From: Anaerolineaceae bacterium
Lineage (GTDB): Bacteria > Chloroflexota > Anaerolineae > Anaerolineales > Anaerolineaceae
Assembly (NCBI GenBank): GCA_017995665.1
Contig: JAGOIM010000014.1
Span: forward strand, 1 to 15,289
Direction: 5' to 3'
DNA: 15,289 bases
Both the position numbers and the translations under genes were made by a program. Positions 7,453 through 12,810 of the stretch are shown piece by piece. Every line of letters starts with the position of its first letter. Within the stretch, counting starts at the first letter, position 1. The notes beneath the pieces are model-generated. The model had not been told where the DNA came from. It saw only the letters and a list, made by a program, of their open reading frames with translations, and searched no databases.

Positions 7453-7992
7453 TTATTGGTCGCTGCCTTTTTCAGACTCATCGGGCATATTATTTAAAAA
7501 ATCATCGAAAAGCGAAGTATCACCGAGATCCTGGTTTTCATCCATTTCTTCATCCGGACTTACTGCCAGAGACTCTTCTGGAAAATCTTCGGGTCGGATG
7601 GCGACTTCTTCCAAAATATCTTCGTCTACAAATATCGGCACCCCACTTCTAACGACCAAAGCGAGCGCATCGGAAGGGCGACAGTCGATATAGAGGATTT
7701 TGTCTGTTTCGACAACCAAGTTTGCAAAGTAAGTACCACTGACCAAGCTGGTGATTTCTATGCGCAAGAGTTTAGCATCCAATTGTTCCATTAGTTTCAG
7801 AAACAAATCATGCGTAAGCGGACGCGCAATCGCGATGTTTTGCAAAGCGATTGTGATGGATTCGGCTTCAAAAATGCCAATCCACACCGGTAAATAGCGT
7901 TCGCTGTTTTTATCTTTTAAAACGATAATTCGATCCTGATTGGTAAGACTGACTCTGACGCTGTCAATCTGACATTCGATCATTTTTCCCAT
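7453..7992 (-). CDS. Bifunctional nuclease (BFN/DUF151) family protein
   Basis: This is a 179-residue, probably cytoplasmic protein. Its core carries the BFN hallmarks: RYLPVWIGIFEAESI at 32-46, RPLTHDLFLKLMEQL at 57-71, and YIDCRPSDALALVVRSGVPI near 100-119, followed by FVDEDILEE. The C-terminal 40 residues are acidic and low complexity (DEEMDENQDL, then FDDFLNNMPDESEKG), probably a disordered tail. A plant family member was reported to have RNase and DNase activity; the role of bacterial versions is not settled. It is first in the operon that contains dnaB, which hints at a link to DNA replication or repair but does not prove it. ATG 7992 has GGTGA four nt upstream. ATG 7983 (residue 4) is a possible alternative. 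Confidence 0.92.
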   Translation of the reverse strand: MGKMIECQIDSVRVSLTNQDRIIVLKDKNSERYLPVWIGIFEAESITIALQNIAIARPLTHDLFLKLMEQLDAKLLRIEITSLVSGTYFANLVVETDKILYIDCRPSDALALVVRSGVPIFVDEDILEEVAIRPEDFPEESLAVSPDEEMDENQDLGDTSLFDDFLNNMPDESEKGSDQ

Positions 7993-8028
7993 AATTCACC
8001 AATAAATCCTTGATTTGCTGTGCTTTCA

Positions 8029-8057
8029 ATTCTAACATGATTAAAGCCCGGTTGCGA
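8029..8057 (-). promoter_or_regulatory. Probable promoter of the bfn-dnaB-dnaD-dnaC operon
   Basis: On the minus strand an extended -10 box TG-T-TAGAAT lies at 8037-8029 (TAGAAT at 8034-8029). A weak -35 TCGCAA lies 17 nt upstream (8057-8052). Transcription would start near 8022, giving a 30-nt leader before the BFN ATG. The -10 is good and the -35 poor. Confidence 0.45.
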
Positions 8058-8134
8058 AATTTGGATAATCAGGCAGCAATTTCACTGTTCCTGGACAGCT
8101 TCTTTTTTCGTTGCATTTTGCCCTGCCCATCCTC

Positions 8135-8163
8135 TTGATTTTTTCCTCCAAATATGTTAATAT
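8135..8163 (+). promoter_or_regulatory. Promoter of the arsR-type/P-ATPase operon
   Basis: TTGATT (8135-8140) and TAATAT (8158-8163) are separated by exactly 17 nt. The predicted transcription start, near 8170, falls inside the palindromic operator, the arrangement expected for repression by blocking RNA polymerase. Confidence 0.6.
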
Positions 8164-8167
8164 GAAT

Positions 8168-8187
8168 ATATGAACATGCTCTCATAT
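8168..8187 (+). promoter_or_regulatory. Operator for the SmtB/CzrA-type repressor
   Basis: The perfect 6-bp arms ATATGA (8168-8173) and TCATAT (8182-8187) are separated by 8 nt and lie in AT-rich DNA. ATATGA-N8-TCATAT closely resembles the 12-2-12 type palindromes bound by zinc-sensing ArsR repressors. The alternative ATG at 8186 lies inside this palindrome, which argues that translation starts at 8213 instead. Confidence 0.65.
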
Positions 8188-8212
8188 GTTATTAAAGAAA
8201 GATGTGATTAAT

Positions 8213-8533
8213 ATGACCGATAAAGAAACTCTTGACCTCGAAACCGCAGACCTGGTTGCCATGACCTTCAAAGGACTGGCAGACAGCAGCCGCCTTCGTT
8301 TGCTCGCTATTCTTCTTGAAGGCGAGACTTGCGTTTCCTGCCTGTCCGAAGAAAGCGGGCTGAGTCAGAGCGCAGTTTCACATCAATTGCGTGTTCTGCG
8401 CAACCTGCGTTTTGTTTCTTCGCGCAGAGCTGGAAAAAATATATTATATAAGATTGATGACGAACATATCGAAGGGCTTTATCGCCTTGCCCTCGAACAC
8501 AGCCGTCACCTAAACAAAAAGAGTGAAAAATGA
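8213..8533 (+). CDS. ArsR/SmtB-family metal-sensing repressor (zinc-type alpha-5 site)
   Basis: Numbered from ATG 8213 this is a 106-residue winged-helix repressor. The recognition helix is SQSAVSHQLRVL (51-62), followed by the wing RRAGKNILYKI. The C-terminal helix contains D83-x-H85-x10-H96-x2-H99, exactly the alpha-5 zinc site of SmtB/CzrA. A second potential site, C40-x2-C43 (ETCVSC), sits where CadC has its ELCVC alpha-3N cysteines, so cadmium or lead could also be sensed. By family knowledge the apo-dimer binds the operator and metal binding releases it. The gene overlaps the P-type ATPase gene by ATGA (8530-8533). The frame can be extended to ATG 8186, but that codon lies in the operator and only about 16 nt from the predicted transcription start; ATG 8213 has a weak GTGA at 8204-8207. 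Zinc as inducer is an inference from the ligands. Confidence 0.93.
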   Translation: MTDKETLDLETADLVAMTFKGLADSSRLRLLAILLEGETCVSCLSEESGLSQSAVSHQLRVLRNLRFVSSRRAGKNILYKIDDEHIEGLYRLALEHSRHLNKKSEK

Positions 8534-10620
8534 CCAAACAAATGCTTCGCCCAAACCCAATATCAGAAAACCAGGATTCCAAAGATAAAGTGTGTACCTC
8601 TTGCGATTCCGGCGGACCGATTAAAATTGACCCACAAGCTAAACGTAAAAACGACAGCTCGCTCAGCTTTAGTGGCTTCTTTAAATCCTTTTGGCAAACC
8701 GAACACTTGAACATCATCCTCACCGGAATGGCTCTTTTAGTGCTCTCACTTTTTGTTGACCGGATTGGTTTGCAGCAGCCTTGGATTATGATTATCCAGC
8801 TTTTCTTACTGCCGATTGCCGGCTGGGCGGTTTTTAGCGACGGTTTTCGGACTCTCTTCACAAAGCACCGCTTCAATATGAATACGCTGATGTCTGTTGC
8901 CGCAATTGGAGCCGTTGTTTTGGGAGAGCCCCATGAAGCAATTATCATGCTCTTGCTTTTCACGATTTCTGAAGCCCTCGAAGATTACATCAACGACAAT
9001 GCCCGTGAAATTTTGATGGAATTTGCGGATCTGGCACCGAAATCAGCCATCCTTCTCACACCGGATGGTGAAGAACAAGTCAGCGTTGACAGCCTGCAAC
9101 CGGGTGATTTAATTATCATCCGGCCGGCTGACCGCATTCCGATGGATGGCGAAATCGTCCTCGGAAGCAGTGCTGTAAACCAGGCTCCGATCACCGGCGA
9201 AAGCAAATTGATCGAAAAAACAAGCGGTGATGAAGTGCTCTCCGGTAGTATTAATGGTCAGGGGGCTTTGCAAGTTCGGGTTACTAAACGTGCCGAGGAT
9301 AATACAATCAGTCGTATTATCCGCCTGGTAACTGAAGCTCAGGAAAATAAGGCCGAGCAAGTAAAGTTTATCGACCGCTTTGCCTCCGTTTATACGCCGA
9401 TTGTCTTTGCTGCCGCACTTTTGGTTGTTTTCATTCCAACCGTCATTTTTAAACAGCCTTTTTGGAATGTGGGCGAAAGCTACGGCTGGTTGCATCGTTC
9501 ACTCTCACTTTTGATGGTTGGTTGCCCCTGTGCTTTGGTAATCAGCACACCAATAACAATGATTAGCGGTTTAACCCGGGCAGCTAAAGCCGGTGTGGTC
9601 TTCAAAGGCGGAATTTACCTCGAAGGGCTTTCCAATGCCAAAGTGATTGCTTTTGATAAAACCGGCACGCTCACCCGTGGAGAACCGGTTGTAAGCCAGG
9701 TTTTGGCGGTGGATTGCGAAGGCGATGACCATTGCGAACCTTGTAATGATTTAGTCGCTCTGACCAGTGCCCTTGAAGCTCACAGCAGTCATCCTTTGGC
9801 GACCTCGGTTATCGAAGAAGCGAATCGTCGCGGAGTTGCCAACCGCTATCCGGCTGCTGAGAATTTGCATGTGATTGAAGGCAAGGGGCAAAGTGGTATC
9901 GTCAACGGTAAATTGAGCACGGTCGGCAGTCTTCCCCTCTTTACAGCTGAACATAAGACCCCTGAAACGATTGTCAATAAAGTGCATGAGGCTGAAAACC
10001 ATGGAATGAGCACGATGCTGGTTTGCGACGGCGACCGTGTTCGCGGCTTTTTGGCTGTCGAAGACGCTGTTCGTCCGGACATTGCCAGAATGATTAGCGA
10101 AATAAAAGCCGAAAATGTTCGTCCGGTAATGCTCACCGGTGATAATGAAAGCGTAGCGAATAAAGTGGCCCGTGAAGTCGGAATTGACGAAGTTCATGCC
10201 GCCCTTCTGCCGGAAGAAAAATTAGCATGGCTGACTAAATTGAAAGAAAAATATGGGAATGTCGTTATGGCCGGGGACGGGATTAACGATTCACCCGCTT
10301 TAGCCCGCGCAGACGTCGGAATTGCCATGGGTGGTGCCGGCAACGCTCAAGTCTTGGAAACGGCTGACGTTGTGCTTTTGAATGACGACCTCGAAAAGTT
10401 ACCCTTCGCCATTCGGCTGTCAAAATTTGTTAACGCCTTGGTTCGCCAAAACGTGATTATCAGCCTGGGCGTGAAACTATTGGTCGCGGTTATCGCTCTC
10501 TTTGGATGGACACCGCTTTGGGTTGCAGTTTTGGCAGATGTTGGCATTTCATTGCTTGTAACCCTAAACGGAACGAGGGCTTTGCGCTTTGAGACGAAAA
10601 CAACGCTCAATCAAGCCTAA
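8530..10620 (+). CDS. zntA: P1B-type heavy-metal ATPase (Zn/Cd/Pb exporter, ZntA/CadA type) without HMA domain
   Basis: This 696-residue inner-membrane ATPase would export Zn(II)/Cd(II)/Pb(II). Motifs are actuator TGES (222-225), metal-site CPC (332-334) in MVGCPCALVISTP, phosphorylation DKTGT (376-380), SSHP (419-422), TGDN (536-539) and GDGINDSP (582-589). Lys649 and Asp670 (LADVG) occupy the ZntA positions that define the zinc-type transmembrane site. The usual N-terminal HMA domain (GMxCxxC) is absent. In its place is a short, partly basic tail with C22-T-S-C25. A small Cys/His-rich insertion (C396, H401, C402, C405) follows the phosphorylation motif. The N-terminus is not truncated, because its ATG overlaps the stop of the ArsR gene. 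Co-transcription with a zinc-type repressor supports the substrate call. The 3' end overlaps the convergent DUF3048 gene by 14 bp. Confidence 0.96.
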   Translation: MTKQMLRPNPISENQDSKDKVCTSCDSGGPIKIDPQAKRKNDSSLSFSGFFKSFWQTEHLNIILTGMALLVLSLFVDRIGLQQPWIMIIQLFLLPIAGWAVFSDGFRTLFTKHRFNMNTLMSVAAIGAVVLGEPHEAIIMLLLFTISEALEDYINDNAREILMEFADLAPKSAILLTPDGEEQVSVDSLQPGDLIIIRPADRIPMDGEIVLGSSAVNQAPITGESKLIEKTSGDEVLSGSINGQGALQVRVTKRAEDNTISRIIRLVTEAQENKAEQVKFIDRFASVYTPIVFAAALLVVFIPTVIFKQPFWNVGESYGWLHRSLSLLMVGCPCALVISTPITMISGLTRAAKAGVVFKGGIYLEGLSNAKVIAFDKTGTLTRGEPVVSQVLAVDCEGDDHCEPCNDLVALTSALEAHSSHPLATSVIEEANRRGVANRYPAAENLHVIEGKGQSGIVNGKLSTVGSLPLFTAEHKTPETIVNKVHEAENHGMSTMLVCDGDRVRGFLAVEDAVRPDIARMISEIKAENVRPVMLTGDNESVANKVAREVGIDEVHAALLPEEKLAWLTKLKEKYGNVVMAGDGINDSPALARADVGIAMGGAGNAQVLETADVVLLNDDLEKLPFAIRLSKFVNALVRQNVIISLGVKLLVAVIALFGWTPLWVAVLADVGISLLVTLNGTRALRFETKTTLNQA

Positions 10621-11869
10621 ATTCTAAATCCCATTCGCCATCGGCAACATTTTCGGGACGGGAAATTCTGGAGACAAAAGTAATCCAGGATTTCCCTGGT
10701 TTTAAGCTGTAATCTTTTCCATGGGCATAAAACTTGAGCGGTTCGGTGGCTGAATCCGAACCCCAGGTGCCAAAAGTTAGTTTGCCTTCCCTCAAAAGAA
10801 TTGCCCTTTGATTGGTATCGCCTTCCCGCATATTGATGTCGTAGCTTGTGGCATTATATTCAATATAATCCGCAGCTAAAAAGAGGATGTTGTCGAATTC
10901 AATCGCTTTTCCGGAAGAGTCAAAAGACGGAGCGAGAACCAATTGATTGTTTTCATCCACAACTTCCTGCCAGAGCTCATATTTTTGCGAGTTCGGGTTA
11001 TAGCGCCAATCCATCACCGAGAAATCGGCATAAAGGTAACTAAAACGTGTCGCTTCTTCATCCCAATCTGTAAAATTAGCTGAAAATGGAGAGAGTGAAA
11101 GTCTAAACAAATCAGCTTTGAAACGCTGATCCCTGATAATTTCCTGAATTGCCGGAATATTGACAAAAGTTTGCCCACCGACGGCCAGCGGATCCGTGCA
11201 AATGCCCGGACAGGATGTATAGCCCTGGTAAAAAACCTGATCGGGGAGCGTGTTGTTATAAACCCCTTGCACAAGCGTGTCGACAGTTGAAACCACCAGA
11301 TTCGACTGGTAATGGCGAGTAAGGCGGGCATCGATAAGCGCACCGGGACCTAAAGGCCCAACCCTGTCGGCTTCGTTGCCATAATAGAGCGCTAAAAGTT
11401 GATTGGTTTGATGACCGCTGTAATATTCGAAAACCACATCCGCCTGATTGATGTTTGAAAGCGGGCGTTGATCGCGGGGCCAATTGATTAATTTCACCAA
11501 AAGCGGCTTTCGATAAAAAATATCTTCGCCCGGATTAACGCCATCGGTTTCAAGGAGAGCTCGACTGATTCCGGTGAAGGGATTTAAGAAATAAGATGTC
11601 GTCGGTTTTTGACTAAACAAAGGGGTAGCAGTTGCTATTTCCCAGGGAGTCGCTGACGGTTGGGGAGTGGGGGTCGCGTGAATAGCGATTTGAGTTGCTT
11701 CAAGCTCGCCTGAAAAAGTGGTTGGGCTTCTTTGAAGTGTTACTACAGGCGTCAGAAGGGGTGCCTGATTGAAAGATTCTCTGGTGAAAAAAAGGATAAA
11801 CAAGATTATCAGCAAAACAACAAGCCCCATTAACCACTTTTTGAATGAACCCGTTCTTTCCTTTTTCAT
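10607..11869 (-). CDS. DUF3048 family protein, membrane-anchored and extracytoplasmic
   Basis: This 420-residue protein has a basic N-terminus and one TM helix or uncleaved signal at 13-28 (no lipobox cysteine). A Thr/Pro-rich linker (about 64-83, ATPTPQPSATPW) leads to a globular domain. That domain starts NPFTGI (96-101) and contains KPLLVKLINWPRDQRPLSNI (121-140), NQADVVFEYYSG and GPLGPGALIDARL (171-183). These match the DUF3048 pattern, in which residues like NHPAARPQSGL and ADIVYE are followed by GPVRSAR. Bacillus YerB is a family member, and the biochemical role is not known. C220 and C224 (SCPGIC) may form a disulfide outside the membrane. No Shine-Dalgarno precedes the ATG, but an extended -10 box lies 7 nt upstream, so the mRNA may be leaderless. 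The gene is not obviously part of an operon and converges on the metal ATPase gene. Confidence 0.87.
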   Translation of the reverse strand: MKKERTGSFKKWLMGLVVLLIILFILFFTRESFNQAPLLTPVVTLQRSPTTFSGELEATQIAIHATPTPQPSATPWEIATATPLFSQKPTTSYFLNPFTGISRALLETDGVNPGEDIFYRKPLLVKLINWPRDQRPLSNINQADVVFEYYSGHQTNQLLALYYGNEADRVGPLGPGALIDARLTRHYQSNLVVSTVDTLVQGVYNNTLPDQVFYQGYTSCPGICTDPLAVGGQTFVNIPAIQEIIRDQRFKADLFRLSLSPFSANFTDWDEEATRFSYLYADFSVMDWRYNPNSQKYELWQEVVDENNQLVLAPSFDSSGKAIEFDNILFLAADYIEYNATSYDINMREGDTNQRAILLREGKLTFGTWGSDSATEPLKFYAHGKDYSLKPGKSWITFVSRISRPENVADGEWDLEFRLD

Positions 11870-11876
11870 CAGAATG

Positions 11877-11885
11877 ATTTTATCA
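11877..11885 (-). promoter_or_regulatory. Extended -10 promoter of the DUF3048 gene, possibly leaderless
   Basis: On the minus strand, TGATAAAAT (11885-11877) is a TGn extended -10 with 5/6 match. Spacing puts transcription start at 11870-11869, the base before or the A of the ATG. No convincing -35 is seen 17 nt upstream. Confidence 0.4.
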
Positions 11886-11988
11886 TGAGAGGAAGATGGA
11901 AAATTTAACGATAACTTCAGGTAGAATTTTTCAATTTACACCGTGGTTTATTTAACGACTAGAATTTTTGACCACTTATGAATTTCCC

Positions 11989-12017
11989 TTGCAAAATCTA
12001 ATAGCTTCCGTTATAAT
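11989..12017 (+). promoter_or_regulatory. tRNA-Val promoter
   Basis: TTGCAA (11989-11994), a 17-nt spacer, and a perfect TATAAT (12012-12017). Transcription would start about 5 nt before the mature tRNA. This is the strongest sigma-70-type promoter in the window. Confidence 0.85.
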
Positions 12018-12028
12018 CTTGTTTCCTT

Positions 12029-12102
12029 GGGCGGTTAGCTCAGTTGGTTAGAGCGTTGCGTTGACATCGCAAAGGTCGTAGGTTCGAGTCCTATACCACC
12101 CA
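12029..12102 (+). tRNA. tRNA-Val (anticodon GAC)
   Basis: A complete cloverleaf can be drawn. The acceptor is GGGCGGT / ACCACCC with discriminator A at 12102. The D-arm is GCTC...GAGC, the anticodon stem TTGCG / CGCAA with loop TTGACAT (anticodon GAC at 12063-12065), the variable loop AGGTC, and the T-arm GTAGG-TTCGAGT-CCTAT. Acceptor pair 4-69 is a C-A mismatch (12032, 12098) where most related tRNAs have C-G. CCA is not encoded and must be added after transcription. The gene reads GUC (and GUU) valine codons. Confidence 0.95.
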
Positions 12103-12104
12103 TC

Positions 12105-12136
12105 AAAAAACATCCTCAAATTGGGGATGTTTTTTT
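12105..12136 (+). terminator. Intrinsic terminator of tRNA-Val
   Basis: The stem CATCCTC (12111-12117) / GGGGATG (12123-12129) has one T-G wobble and loop AAATT. It is flanked by six A upstream and seven T (12130-12136) downstream, which extends the stem as A-T pairs. It begins two bases after the tRNA end. Confidence 0.9.
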
Positions 12137-12254
12137 GTTAAACTTCCAGCATCACTTATCCAATGCAATCCTGTAGATTTTCCAATCTTAAAGCAATCCA
12201 ATATTATCATAAACCTTTATAATTGGACTAATCGATAAAACGCGGAGGAGCAGC

Positions 12255-12632
12255 ATGGAATTAGATATTTACGGAAAAATTGAGCGGTTTTCAGATTTGG
12301 GCTTTGGGATTGATGCCGCAAATGCTGACAAAAAAGCCTTGATCGAGAGCGTTATTCCTGACGACATCAAACAAAAAATCGCCGAAATCGAAGCGGAATT
12401 TGACGATAAGATTGAACAACTAACTCAGGAAAGGTCAGATCTTGAGGAAGAAATCAGGCAAGATGTCCTGAATAACGGACGTTCAATTAAAGGCACTTTC
12501 CATTCTTTTTCTTTCACAAAAGGCCGCACAAGCTGGGACTCGAAGATGCTAAACGGACTTGCCGAAACTCATCCCGAGCTGAACGCCGCCCGAAAAGTTG
12601 GCGAGCCATCTGTGAGCATACGAAAAGCGTAA
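12255..12632 (+). CDS. Small coiled-coil protein of unknown function
   Basis: This is a 125-residue soluble protein with no signal or TM segment. Residues about 36-71 form a highly charged heptad-like helix (IKQKIAEIEAEFDDKIEQL continuing to EEEIRQDVL), a likely coiled coil. The C-terminal part, GTFHSFSFTKGRTSWDSKML, then HPELNAARKVGEPSVSIRK, is compact and looks conserved. Its W-D-x-K...HPE...RKxGxPSVSIR layout reminds me of small phage-associated proteins, but I cannot name a family. GGAGGAG at 12244-12250 is a strong ribosome-binding site, and TATAAT at 12218-12223 is a possible -10 without a clear -35. It lies alone between the tRNA-Val unit and a G-rich repeat block. Real coding is supported by the strong Shine-Dalgarno and the ordered amino-acid composition. 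Confidence 0.8.
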   Translation: MELDIYGKIERFSDLGFGIDAANADKKALIESVIPDDIKQKIAEIEAEFDDKIEQLTQERSDLEEEIRQDVLNNGRSIKGTFHSFSFTKGRTSWDSKMLNGLAETHPELNAARKVGEPSVSIRKA

Positions 12633-12810
12633 TGCAGGGAGCAGGGAGCAGGTAACGGGAAACGGGGAGCAGAGGGAAGTATTCAGTTTTTAGCATATAG
12701 TGTGCAGTTTACAGTAAGTGGTGTTTATTTGATTTTCGACAAGTTTCAGGTACAGCAAATATTATTTTTTGCTCCCTGCTACCTGATTCCTGCTCCCCGT
12801 TTCCCGTTCC
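12633..12810. repeat. Second G-rich/C-rich degenerate repeat block, overlapping a gene end
   Basis: It begins right after the stop at 12632 with repeated GGGAGCA units and AACGGGAAACGGGGAGCAG. Looser CAGTTT / GCAGTTTACAGT units follow, then an AT-rich centre, and it ends in the complementary GCTCCCTGCT and CTGCTCCCCGTTTCCCG. The block shares motifs and inverted layout with 285-476. Its right arm supplies the stop codon and the last codons of the phosphodiesterase gene (12779-14875). No terminator is visible for either flanking gene. Confidence 0.75.

Noticed and set aside
8186..8212. Upstream ATG giving the ArsR-type repressor nine extra residues
   Set aside because: The codon lies inside the palindromic operator, has no ribosome-binding site and is about 16 nt from the predicted transcription start. 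ATG 8213 gives the usual family length.
8530..8700. Metal ATPase as an N-terminally truncated pseudogene lacking HMA
   Set aside because: The ATG overlaps the upstream stop in a standard coupling arrangement and the rest of the protein is intact, so the short N-terminus is native.
8307..8963. 218-codon minus-strand frame across the repressor/ATPase junction
   Set aside because: It is antisense to two strongly supported genes. Its composition is erratic and no domain is recognised.
9751..10197. 148-codon minus-strand frame within the metal ATPase gene
   Set aside because: It is a shadow of a gene with a complete set of P-type ATPase motifs.
12029..12254. tRNA-Val 3' end as an integrated-element attachment site
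   Set aside because: No second copy of the tRNA 3' sequence and no integrase gene are seen in the window.
12740..12775. Hairpin AGCAAA...TTTGCT as a terminator for the small coiled-coil gene or the phosphodiesterase gene
   Set aside because: It has only a 6-bp AT-rich stem and no T-tract follows on either strand.
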